NCBI RefSeq assembly: GCF_003590775.1
Contig: NZ_QYUM01000004.1
Location: 434,001 to 498,000 of the forward strand
Direction of reading: 5' to 3'
Source: Sphingomonas cavernae
Lineage (GTDB): Bacteria > Pseudomonadota > Alphaproteobacteria > Sphingomonadales > Sphingomonadaceae
DNA length: 64,000 nt
The position numbers were made by a program, and so were the translations under genes. A model generated the notes under the pieces. That model was not told the origin of the DNA and searched no databases. It was given only the letters and a program-made list of their open reading frames with translations. This document shows, piece after piece, positions 51,724-59,522 of the stretch (positions within the stretch are counted from its first letter, which is position 1; the number at the start of each line of letters is the position of its first letter).

Positions 51724-52245
51724 TCAGAATAGTTCGACGTCGCCTGCCGGTTCGGCGACGGGCTTTGGCTTGATGACCGGCGGCGGCGCGTTGGCGACGG
51801 TCGTCGCGCGCACCCGCCCTTCATAGGGCATGAATTCCACCTTGCGCGCATGGGTCCCGCCCAGCTCGCAACGTCCGATCGCTATGCCTTCGGTTTCCAT
51901 GAACTGGCGCGCAAAGGCGGCGTTGCTGCTGCCGATCGCCCCCAGACCGGCGATGATGTTGGCGCCGCCATAAAGATGCGCGCGAAGCCGCGTGCGGATT
52001 GCACCATGCTTCATCATCCCGTTGATCAGCAGCTCCATGGCATGGACGCCATAGCGCTGCATGTCAGCGGCCCCGACCGTACTGTCCGCCCCCGGCTCGC
52101 CGAGGAGGAAATGGTTCATGCCGCCTACGCGCGCCACCGGATCCTGAAGGCACACGGCCACGCAGGAACCCAGCAGCGTCGAGATCACGACATCGGGCTC
52201 AGCCACTACGCTGTGCTCGCCCTGTACGATCGGGATGCGGCGCAT
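51724..52245 (-). CDS. cheD: Chemoreceptor glutamine deamidase CheD
   Basis: 173 residues. Cys28 and His45 lie in LLGSCVAVCLQDPVARVGGMNHFLLGE, and GGANIIAGLGAIGSSN follows. It deamidates receptor glutamines, and in some species works with CheC. No cheC is seen. It starts three bases after cheY ends and leaves a 30-base gap to the small CheT-like gene downstream. Confidence 0.93.
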   Translation of the reverse strand: MRRIPIVQGEHSVVAEPDVVISTLLGSCVAVCLQDPVARVGGMNHFLLGEPGADSTVGAADMQRYGVHAMELLINGMMKHGAIRTRLRAHLYGGANIIAGLGAIGSSNAAFARQFMETEGIAIGRCELGGTHARKVEFMPYEGRVRATTVANAPPPVIKPKPVAEPAGDVELF

Positions 52246-52248
52246 GGA

Positions 52249-52638
52249 TCAGGTGAGCTCGCCGAAGACGCGCTCGATCTTTTCCTTGAGCGCCGCGGGC
52301 GCGAAGGGCTTGACCACGTAGTTGTTCACGCCCAGCGCCGCCGCTTTCTGCACGATCTCCTTGTCGGCCGAGCCGGTGAGCATGATGAAGACGGTCTTGC
52401 CGATCACGGCATCACCGCGCACGGCTTCCAGAAACTGGAGCCCGTCCATGTCGGGCATGTTATAGTCCGAGATGATCAGGTGGACGCGATCGGACTTGAT
52501 CGCGGCCAACGCTTCGACCGGCCCCGCCTTGTCCCGAATGTCCTTGAACCCGAGATCCTGAAGCGTGCGCCGGATCATCGCGCGCATACTCGTCTGATCG
52601 TCGACCACCATTACTTTAATTGCAGACGCTGCCGGCAT
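52249..52638 (-). CDS. cheY: Chemotaxis response regulator CheY (copy 1)
   Basis: 129 residues, a single receiver domain. Acidic pair in VMVVDDQ, Asp58 in LIISDYNMPDMDGL, Thr in FIMLTGSAD and Lys in VVKPFAP. A typical CheY aromatic switch position is present (NNYVVKP). GGGAG lies six bases before the ATG. Both this copy and the one before cheA are complete, so they may split motor output and signal-sink roles. Confidence 0.93.
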   Translation of the reverse strand: MPAASAIKVMVVDDQTSMRAMIRRTLQDLGFKDIRDKAGPVEALAAIKSDRVHLIISDYNMPDMDGLQFLEAVRGDAVIGKTVFIMLTGSADKEIVQKAAALGVNNYVVKPFAPAALKEKIERVFGELT

Positions 52639-52654
52639 GACCCGCTCCCAATAA

Positions 52655-53680
52655 CTACTTCCGACATGCCGCGAGGATCGCCTCGGGCATCGCCGACAAA
52701 CTCAATTCCCGCTCGACCGCCCCCAGTTCGAAGGCAGCGCGCGGCATTCCGTAGACGACGCAGCTCGCCTGGTTCTGGCCAAGCGTCCGCGCCCCTGCGA
52801 GCCGCATGGCCCGAAGACCGGCCGCGCCGTCGCTGCCCATTCCCGTCAGGATTACCCCGACGGCCTGGGCGCCGAGCGGCGCCACCGAATTGAACAGCAC
52901 GTCCACCGATGGCCGGTGGCCGCCCACAGGCTCCGTCGGGCGCAGCCGGATATGGCCGTTGGTGCCGCCCACCAGCTCCATGTGGTTGTCGCCCCCTGGA
53001 GCAATATAGACGGTGCCACGCTCGATCGGCATTCCAGCGGTCGCTTCGACCACGCGGACGCGCGCCTCGCGATCGAGCCGCGTCGCAAAGCCGCGCGTGA
53101 AGGCCGCCGGCATATGCTGGACGACGAGCACGGGAGGACAGTCGGACGGCAATGCCCCGATCACCGAGAACAACGCCTCGACACCGCCCGTGGACGCGCC
53201 GACCGCAATCACCACATCTCGCTGCGTTCCCGGTTGAGCCGGGGCCACCGGCGCAAGCTGCGTGGGACCGCGACGTACCGAAGAACGCTTGGCCGCCTTC
53301 ACCATCTTGCGCAGCAACGCACCATCCTGCGCGATCTCGAGCGGGTTGCCGGTGGGTTTGGCGATACAGTCCACCGCGCCCAGGCGCAGGGCTTCGATCG
53401 TCGCCTCGGCACCGCGCGCCGTGAGCGTCGAGCACATGATGACGGGCATCGGCCGCAGCCGCATGATCTTTTCGAGAAAGGACAGGCCGTCCATCCCCGG
53501 CATCTCGATATCGAGCGTCACGACGTCGGGGTTGAGTTCCTTGATCATCTCGCGCGCGGCGTGCGGCTCGGGCGCCATTCCCACAACCTCGATCTCGGGA
53601 TCGGATGTCAGGATGCGGTTGAGCACGGCGCGCATCGAAGCGCTGTCGTCGACGATCAGGACGCGGGTACAATCGCTCAT
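52655..53680 (-). CDS. cheB: Chemotaxis methylesterase CheB
   Basis: 341 residues. Receiver domain with Asp57 (VVTLDIEMPGMDGL), linker, and methylesterase domain with the triad in GASTGGVEAL, QHMPAAFTRG and TGMGSDGAAGL. It demethylates and deamidates receptors for adaptation. Its start overlaps the cheR stop by four bases. Confidence 0.96.
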   Translation of the reverse strand: MSDCTRVLIVDDSASMRAVLNRILTSDPEIEVVGMAPEPHAAREMIKELNPDVVTLDIEMPGMDGLSFLEKIMRLRPMPVIMCSTLTARGAEATIEALRLGAVDCIAKPTGNPLEIAQDGALLRKMVKAAKRSSVRRGPTQLAPVAPAQPGTQRDVVIAVGASTGGVEALFSVIGALPSDCPPVLVVQHMPAAFTRGFATRLDREARVRVVEATAGMPIERGTVYIAPGGDNHMELVGGTNGHIRLRPTEPVGGHRPSVDVLFNSVAPLGAQAVGVILTGMGSDGAAGLRAMRLAGARTLGQNQASCVVYGMPRAAFELGAVERELSLSAMPEAILAACRK

Positions 53681-54567
53681 TGCGCGGCCCCCGGCTTGAC
53701 GTAGATCGTCTGCCCGACGGGCTCCATCACTGCCGCCGCTGGTCCGATAAGCCGCTCCGAATGGCCGATATAAAGAAACCCGCCGGGCGCGAGCATATCG
53801 ACGAAGCGCGCCTCGAGCTCGGCCTTCGCGGCATCGTCGAAATAGATCATGACGTTACGGCAGAAAATCACGTCGTATTTCTGGCGCATCGGCCAGGCAT
53901 CGAACAGGTTGAGCACACGCGCGGTGACGAGGCTGCGCAGTTCGTCGACGACCGTATGGCCGTCACCCTCGTTCCGCAGCCAGCGGCTGCGATAGCTGGG
54001 CGGGATCGGTTCGACGGTCGAGGCCGAATAATGGCCCCGCGACACTGCCTCGACGACGTGCGGAGCAATGTCGGTGGCAAGCAGCTTGACGTCGCCGTTG
54101 CGCAACCAGGATGCGCTCGCCTGCGCGTCGCCGGCAAGGCACATCGCGATCGAATAAACTTCCTCGCCGCTCGAGCAGCCCGCCGACCAGATGCGTACGG
54201 GACGGCCGAGCCGGACGCGACCCTGCAGCAGCGGTAACGCGGCCTGGCGGAGGTGATCGAAATGATGATTTTCACGAAAGAAGTGCGTGTGGTTCGTGGT
54301 CAATGCGACGACCATGGCCTCACGCTCGACGGGATCCTGCCGCACCAGCGCGACATAATCCGCGAAGCGCGTCAGGCCATGTTCGCGCAGGCGCCGCGAA
54401 AGCCGCGAGTGCACCAGCGTCACCTTGCTCTCGACAAGATGGATGCGCGCCTCTTCCTGCATGATCGCCGCGATCGCGCGGAACTCGGTCAGGCCAAGTT
54501 CAGCGGTCGCTGCGAGCGCGGAGGAGTCCGGCGCTTCAGTACCGACAGGGATGACGCTGTGCTTCAC
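53677..54567 (-). CDS. cheR: Chemotaxis methyltransferase CheR
   Basis: 296 residues. N-terminal helical domain with RLREHGLTRFADYVALV, then the SAM-binding fold with IWSAGCSSGEEVYSIAM, LLATDIAPHVVEAV and DVIFCRNVMIYFD. It methylates receptor glutamates. GTG start overlaps the cheW stop (GTGA). Confidence 0.95.
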   Translation of the reverse strand: MKHSVIPVGTEAPDSSALAATAELGLTEFRAIAAIMQEEARIHLVESKVTLVHSRLSRRLREHGLTRFADYVALVRQDPVEREAMVVALTTNHTHFFRENHHFDHLRQAALPLLQGRVRLGRPVRIWSAGCSSGEEVYSIAMCLAGDAQASASWLRNGDVKLLATDIAPHVVEAVSRGHYSASTVEPIPPSYRSRWLRNEGDGHTVVDELRSLVTARVLNLFDAWPMRQKYDVIFCRNVMIYFDDAAKAELEARFVDMLAPGGFLYIGHSERLIGPAAAVMEPVGQTIYVKPGAAQ

Positions 54568-55058
54568 GCGGCCAGATCCGTCAGATGGCGGATGAGGCTC
54601 AGCGCATCGAGGTCGAGCAGCAACACCATCGCTTCGGTGGTCTCGGTATCAGTGGTGCGGCGCTCGATCTTGACGAGGCCGGCGATGACGCTCTCGTCAT
54701 TCACTTCCACATCGGGCGCGGGCTGGATATCGCCGCCATTGATGACGACGATGTCCGCGACCTCGTCAACGAGGAAACCTGCCTGACGACCGGCGATGCT
54801 CACCACCAGGATGCACGAGCGCGGATGCAGCACGCTGGGCGCCCAGCCAAGCCGCTCGGACAAGCCCACCACCGGCACCACCGAACCACGCAGGTTGGTA
54901 ACGCCCTTGATGAACGCGGGAACGCTGGGCAGCGGCGTGGGCTCTTCCCATTCGCGGATCTCGATCAGCGAGCGCATGTCGATGCCGAACATTTGCGTAC
55001 CAAGCGTGAAGGTGACGATCTTGCGCTCGTCGGTTTCGGTTTCCTGGATCGTGGTCAT
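54564..55058 (-). CDS. cheW: Chemotaxis coupling protein CheW
   Basis: 164 residues. KIVTFTLGTQMFGIDMRSLIEIRE, PAFIKGVTNLRGSVVPVVGLSERLG and VDEVADIVVI are the characteristic beta-barrel segments. It joins receptors to CheA. The start overlaps cheA by four bases. A somewhat acidic C-terminal extension (ERRTTDTETTEAMVLLLDLDALS) follows the core. Confidence 0.94.
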   Translation of the reverse strand: MTTIQETETDERKIVTFTLGTQMFGIDMRSLIEIREWEEPTPLPSVPAFIKGVTNLRGSVVPVVGLSERLGWAPSVLHPRSCILVVSIAGRQAGFLVDEVADIVVINGGDIQPAPDVEVNDESVIAGLVKIERRTTDTETTEAMVLLLDLDALSLIRHLTDLAA

Positions 55059-57229
55059 GCTGCCATTCCTTTCAGGGCGAATTTGCTGTGGTTGCCGGAC
55101 GCCGCGACGAGCGCGTCGATATCGAGGATGAGCGCGATCGAGCCATCGCCCAGGATAGTCGCGCCGCCGAGCCCGCGGATCGGATGGAGATTGTCCTCCA
55201 GGCTCTTGATGACGACCTCGCGGCGGTTGTCGATCGTGTCGACCATCAGGCCGACATGGCCGCTCGCGTCGCTCTCGACGATGATGACGACCGATTCCTC
55301 GGGGCTGCGGCGATCATTGGCGGCGAAGCCGAACATCTCGTCGACGCGCCTGATCGGCAGGTAACTGCCGCGCAGCTCGATGACTTCCTGTGTGGGCGAG
55401 GTCGGCTTGACCTGGCCCGTCTCGGGCCTCACCGTCTCGATCACATTGGCGAGCGGCACGACATAGCGCTGGTCGCCCAGCCGGACGATCATGCCGTCGA
55501 GGATCGCGAGCGTCAGCGGTAACGCCATCACAAAGGTCGTCCCCTCGCCCGGCGTCGAATGAATCTCGACGCGGCCACCCAGCGCCTCGACGTTGCTGCG
55601 GACCACGTCCATGCCGACGCCGCGGCCTGAGATGTTGGAGATCGTCTCCGCCGTCGAGAAGCCGGGCGCGCAGATCAGGCTGTCGATCTCCTCGTCGGAA
55701 AGCTGCGCGTCGGCGCTGATGATGCCCTTCTCGATCGCCTTGGCGCGTACGCGCTCGCGGTTGATGCCACGTCCATCGTCGCTGACGCGCACCACGATGC
55801 GCGCGCCCTTCTGCTCGGCAGACAGCCGGATCGTGCCTTCGGCGGGTTTGCCTGCGGCGATGCGCTCGTCAGTGCTCTCGATGCCGTGGTCGACGGCGTT
55901 GCGGATCATATGCGTCAGCGGATCGCCGATCTTCTCGATCACGCCCTTGTCGACCTCGGTCATTTCGCCGCTGGTTTCGAGCACGACCTTCTTGCCGGTC
56001 TCAGCCATCAGGTCGCGCAGCATGCGCGGCACGCGCGAGAAGGCTTGCTTTATCGGCTGCGCGCGCAGCGACATCACATTGTCCTGGATCTGTCGCGTCA
56101 GGCGCGACAGCTCGGGCAACTCGACACGTTCCTGGTCGACGGGCGACAGCCGGTCCGACAGGATCGAGCCGCGGATCACCAGCTCGCCGACCAGGTTGAG
56201 CAACTGATCGAGCTTGGAGAGGTCGACACGGATGGTCTGCGCGGCAGGCTCAGCGGTGCGGACTTCGGCAGCAGTCGTTGTCGCCGTCACAGGTGCAACC
56301 ACCGCCGTCGAGGTTTCGACCAATGTCAGCATGGGGGCTTCGATCGCCTGCGCCGCGGGAGCCTCGACGACAATCGGCGTCTCGGTCACCGCATCCTGCG
56401 TGATTTCGATCACCGAATCGGGCGCTACGAAATCGAAGCATTCGCGAATGTCGGTTTCGGCGACAGTACCGGGCAGGCTCACCGTCCAGACCAGATAGCT
56501 CTCTTCGGGGTCGAGATCGCGCAGGCCGGGCAATGCCGTCGCATCCACCGCGACGATCGCACCGCCGAGACTTTCGAGCTCGCGGATGAGCAACAGCGGT
56601 TCACTGCCATTGGCGAGCGCGGCGCGCGACGGTCCGAAACGCACGGTCCATGCCTGCGGCTCGGCCGGCGCGAGATCGTCGAGATCGATTGCGACGGGCT
56701 CGAAACCGAAGGGGTCGAAATCATCGACGGCCGCCGCCACGGGCACGAAGCCGAACCCGTCATCCTCGGCCACAGGCGCAGCGGACGCCGGAGCCGCCGG
56801 GGCCGCGGGGGCCGGAGCAGCCGCGCCGGGCATGCCCTTGTGCTCAAGGATCGCGTCAAGCTGTTCCAACATTGTGGCGTCCGCCGGCACCGCAGCCGTG
56901 CCCTGCGCGGCGGCGACGTGATCCGACAGGATGTCGAACGCGTTGAGCATCACCTTGGTGACCTCTGCGCTCGCTGCGATGTGACCCGCGCGGACCTCGT
57001 CGAGGACATTCTCGAACCGGTGCGAGAAGGCGAGCAGCGCGGCATGGCCGAACGCGCCCGAACCGCCCTTGATCGAATGGACCGCCCGGAAGACGCCCGC
57101 GATGACATCGGCCGAGACGTCGCCCGCCGCCATCGCCGACAGGCCCTGTTCGGCGACGGCGAGACCCTCGGCGCACTCCTCGAAGAAGATTGCCTGGATT
57201 TCGTCCAGCTCGTCATTGCCCGTGCTCAT
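55055..57229 (-). CDS. cheA: Chemotaxis histidine kinase CheA
   Basis: 724 residues. HPt domain with His51 (RAVHSIKGGSGAFGH), a variable Ala/Pro-rich acidic region (about 110-330), dimerisation helices (RVDLSKLDQLLNLVGELVI), ATPase domain (LTHMIRNAVDHGIES, DDGRGINRERV, GRGVGMDVVR) and a CheW-like P5 domain (LAILDGMIVRLGDQRYVVPLANV). It phosphorylates the CheY proteins and CheB. ATG 57229 overlaps the stop of the upstream cheY by four bases, favouring it over GTG 57235. Confidence 0.96.
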   Translation of the reverse strand: MSTGNDELDEIQAIFFEECAEGLAVAEQGLSAMAAGDVSADVIAGVFRAVHSIKGGSGAFGHAALLAFSHRFENVLDEVRAGHIAASAEVTKVMLNAFDILSDHVAAAQGTAAVPADATMLEQLDAILEHKGMPGAAAPAPAAPAAPASAAPVAEDDGFGFVPVAAAVDDFDPFGFEPVAIDLDDLAPAEPQAWTVRFGPSRAALANGSEPLLLIRELESLGGAIVAVDATALPGLRDLDPEESYLVWTVSLPGTVAETDIRECFDFVAPDSVIEITQDAVTETPIVVEAPAAQAIEAPMLTLVETSTAVVAPVTATTTAAEVRTAEPAAQTIRVDLSKLDQLLNLVGELVIRGSILSDRLSPVDQERVELPELSRLTRQIQDNVMSLRAQPIKQAFSRVPRMLRDLMAETGKKVVLETSGEMTEVDKGVIEKIGDPLTHMIRNAVDHGIESTDERIAAGKPAEGTIRLSAEQKGARIVVRVSDDGRGINRERVRAKAIEKGIISADAQLSDEEIDSLICAPGFSTAETISNISGRGVGMDVVRSNVEALGGRVEIHSTPGEGTTFVMALPLTLAILDGMIVRLGDQRYVVPLANVIETVRPETGQVKPTSPTQEVIELRGSYLPIRRVDEMFGFAANDRRSPEESVVIIVESDASGHVGLMVDTIDNRREVVIKSLEDNLHPIRGLGGATILGDGSIALILDIDALVAASGNHSKFALKGMAA

Positions 57230-57591
57230 GGGCACACGCGGCGGATGGCCGCTCCCAGCTTGGTGGCGTCGAACGGCTTGGTGATCCAGCCGGTGGCGCC
57301 GGCTTCGCGCGCTCGTGCCTTCTTGTCGTCCGAGAACTCGGTCGACAGCACGAGGATGGGCGTACCGCGGAATGTAGGCACCGCGCGCACCGCCTCGATC
57401 AGCTCGAAGCCGTCCATCTTGGGCATGTTGATATCTGTGATCAGGAGGTCGGGCTGCACCTCGTGCATACGCTCGAGCCCGTGTTCACCGTCATTGGCGC
57501 TCTCGATACGAAAGCCCTGGGCGGTCAGCGACGTCTTGAGCAGCATCCGCATGCTGGCCGAGTCATCGACGGTCAGGATAAGTTTGCTCAC
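57226..57591 (-). CDS. cheY: Chemotaxis response regulator CheY (copy 2)
   Basis: 121 residues, receiver only. LTVDDSASMR, Asp53 in LLITDINMPKMDGFEL, LSTEFSDDKK and GWITKPFDATK mark the active site. It is translationally coupled to cheA and to the STAS gene upstream (GTGA overlap). It differs enough from the copy beside cheB to be an older paralogue. Confidence 0.93.
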   Translation of the reverse strand: MSKLILTVDDSASMRMLLKTSLTAQGFRIESANDGEHGLERMHEVQPDLLITDINMPKMDGFELIEAVRAVPTFRGTPILVLSTEFSDDKKARAREAGATGWITKPFDATKLGAAIRRVCP

Positions 57592-57908
57592 TGAACGGTT
57601 TCCTCTTCCGTTGCGAGGCCGATGGCGTCGCTCAGCCGGCAGGCGGCCACACGCGCGACAAAGGCGGGACTGGGATTGGAGATGATGAAGCTCTGACCGG
57701 CGCTGTCGGCTTCGGCCCTTGCGGCGACGAGAAGCTGGAGCACGGCCTGGCCCACGCTTTCGACCTCGCTGGCGTCGACGATCATCTCGCCGTCGAGGTC
57801 GCTGGCCAGGACGAGGCGTACGCGCAGGTCTTCGGCGGTGGTGGTTGAACCATGCACGGGCAGCCGCAGCGAGCGGTCTTCACCGGGCAGGTCAGACGGG
57901 TGTTGCAT
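57588..57908 (-). CDS. STAS-domain protein in the chemotaxis operon
   Basis: 106 residues. The central part RVRLVLASDLDGEMIVDASEVESVGQAVLQLLVAARAEADSAG fits a STAS domain; the usual DSSG phospho-serine loop is replaced by ESVGQ, so it may not be phosphorylated like SpoIIAA. CheS-like STAS proteins occur in some alphaproteobacterial chemotaxis operons and sequester or scaffold kinases. It overlaps motA by 17 bases. Function inferred. Confidence 0.7.
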   Translation of the reverse strand: MQHPSDLPGEDRSLRLPVHGSTTTAEDLRVRLVLASDLDGEMIVDASEVESVGQAVLQLLVAARAEADSAGQSFIISNPSPAFVARVAACRLSDAIGLATEEETVQ

Positions 57909-58776
57909 AGATTTCGTCCTTGGCTTGATCGAGGGCGACCTCGAGCTGCGAGAAGGAAGGCGCATAGGCTGACGGAGTCATTCGGCGCGCGAGCTCGATC
58001 GCCACCTGCGTCGGCAGGTTCTGGGCGTGCCCCAGGATGGCGGTCTTTACGATCGAATAGGGTTTGAAGTCGGCATCGACGATCTGGTGCAGCTTGGATG
58101 CGATCGGGCCGACCAGGCAGTAGGCGAGCAGCACGCCGAGGAAGGTGCCGACCAACGCGCCGCCGATCATCGCGCCGAGGATCTCCGTCGGTTGGTCGAT
58201 CGAGCTCATCGTCTTGATCACGCCCAGCACCGCGGCGACGATACCCAGCGCAGGCAAGCCATCGGCCATGATCTGGAGCGAATGCTGAGGCAGAAGTTCC
58301 TCGGCATGGTGCCGCTCGATATCGTTCTCCATCGCCTCGGCAAGCTGATGGGGATCCTCGAAATTGACCGTCATCATCCGCAAATAGTCGCAGATGAACT
58401 CGACCAGCCCCTTGTCTTCGAGCAGCTTGGGATAGCGCCCGAAGATCGCGCTGTTCCCGGGCGCGTCGAGATGGCTCTCAATCGCGGTCGCCCCGCCCTT
58501 GCGGAAGGTGGCAAGCAGCGTGAAGAGCAGCGCGAGAAGGTCGCGATAATCGCCTTCGGTCCAGCGCTGTCCCTTGAACACGCGGATCACGCCGTGCCAC
58601 GCCTTTTTGGCCGTCGACAGCGAGTTTCCTAGAATAAAAGCGCCAATCGCGGCGCCCGCGATCGCCATCATCTCATGCGGCAATGCGTGAGCAATGACCA
58701 TCAGATTGCCGCCCGACAGCAGAAAGCTGCCGAACACGCAGACCAGAATGATAACGAGGCCGATACCGTTGAGCAT
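57892..58776 (-). CDS. motA: Flagellar motor stator protein MotA
   Basis: 294 residues with four membrane helices and a large cytoplasmic loop containing LLATFRKGGATAIESHLD and the conserved NSAIFGRYP. Helices 3 and 4 read LPALGIVAAVLGVIKTMSSID and GALVGTFLGVLLAYCLVGPIA, the MotA proton-channel region. It is the first gene of the long motility-chemotaxis operon and lies 42 bases downstream of a TCCTATAAT element. Confidence 0.96.
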   Translation of the reverse strand: MLNGIGLVIILVCVFGSFLLSGGNLMVIAHALPHEMMAIAGAAIGAFILGNSLSTAKKAWHGVIRVFKGQRWTEGDYRDLLALLFTLLATFRKGGATAIESHLDAPGNSAIFGRYPKLLEDKGLVEFICDYLRMMTVNFEDPHQLAEAMENDIERHHAEELLPQHSLQIMADGLPALGIVAAVLGVIKTMSSIDQPTEILGAMIGGALVGTFLGVLLAYCLVGPIASKLHQIVDADFKPYSIVKTAILGHAQNLPTQVAIELARRMTPSAYAPSFSQLEVALDQAKDEIYATPV

Positions 58777-58818
58777 GAACAGATCCGGAGAAGGTGAATG
58801 GCCGAGGCCGGTCCCCTG

Positions 58819-58951
58819 ATTATAGGATGAAGTTCGGACGGGTGGCTCGGTGGCCGCGCTTTTTCGATTGGTGACCCGAACGTGCGACGTCTCTGCCGTT
58901 TCGCGAAAAATAGAGCGCCAATGCGCGGCAGCGCCAACTTCGTCCTAGAAT
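58819..58951. promoter_or_regulatory. Divergent motA and flaF promoters
   Basis: On the minus strand AACTTCATCCTATAAT ends at 58819, upstream of motA. On the plus strand AACTTCGTCCTAGAAT ends at 58951, upstream of flaF. The two 16-mers differ at two positions, which is strong support for a common promoter element. The intervening 100 bases contain no other obvious signal. Confidence 0.6.
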
Positions 58952-58977
58952 GCTCCAGGATAGTTCAGGGAGATACC

Positions 58978-59337
58978 ATGTCGCTCAACGCCTATCGCCG
59001 TGCGCAGTCGATTGCAGAGACCCCCCGCGCAACCGAGTATCGGCTCATGAGCCAGATCACCGGCGAGATGATCGACGCACGCGATGCCGGGCTAGCCGGC
59101 GCCGCGCTGATGCCGGCGCTGCATCGCAATCGCGAGGTCTGGAGCGCCTTCTCGGCACTGTGCGGCACACCGGGCAATGCGCTTCCCGATGAACTGCGCG
59201 CGCGGATCATCTCTCTCGCGCTTTGGGTCGAACGTTACACTAGCGAAGTAATCACGGGTCGTGATTCCATTGAGGATCTTATTTTGATCAACCGCGCCAT
59301 CATTGACGGCCTTGCAAGAGAAAACATTGCGAACTGA
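58978..59337 (+). CDS. flaF: Flagellar biosynthesis regulator FlaF
   Basis: 119 residues. MSLNAYRRAQSIAETPRATEYRLMSQITGEM and LWVERYTSEVITGRDSIEDLILINRAIIDGL match FlaF, an alphaproteobacterial protein required for flagellin synthesis and secretion together with FlbT. GGGAG stands seven bases before ATG 58978. The flagellin genes and flbT must lie elsewhere. The following 185 bases to fixL are AT-rich and include TGACGTCA at 59427-59434, a perfect eight-base palindrome of unknown meaning. Confidence 0.92.
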   Translation: MSLNAYRRAQSIAETPRATEYRLMSQITGEMIDARDAGLAGAALMPALHRNREVWSAFSALCGTPGNALPDELRARIISLALWVERYTSEVITGRDSIEDLILINRAIIDGLARENIAN

Positions 59338-59522
59338 TCGCAACAATGCAGGTTTACGTAATTTCTTTTGCAATATTGATGAAAATTTTTTCAGTAATGC
59401 CAGAGAGTTGTCTTAACATGACGGCGTGACGTCAAATCGGCGCGCAAATCCTCTCTTTTACAAATTTTGACATTCAGCTAGCGACCGCCCTCGACACGTC
59501 TTGGGGCCATCGACAAACCGGA

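Noticed and set aside
55886-57685. A 599-codon open frame antisense to cheA and cheY
   Set aside because: Explained by codon bias; it crosses the boundary of two well-supported genes and reads as low-complexity Arg/Asp/His-rich sequence.
59427-59434. TGACGTCA palindrome upstream of fixL as a FixK/FNR box
   Set aside because: It lacks the TTGAT-N4-ATCAA pattern of that family; it may be chance.
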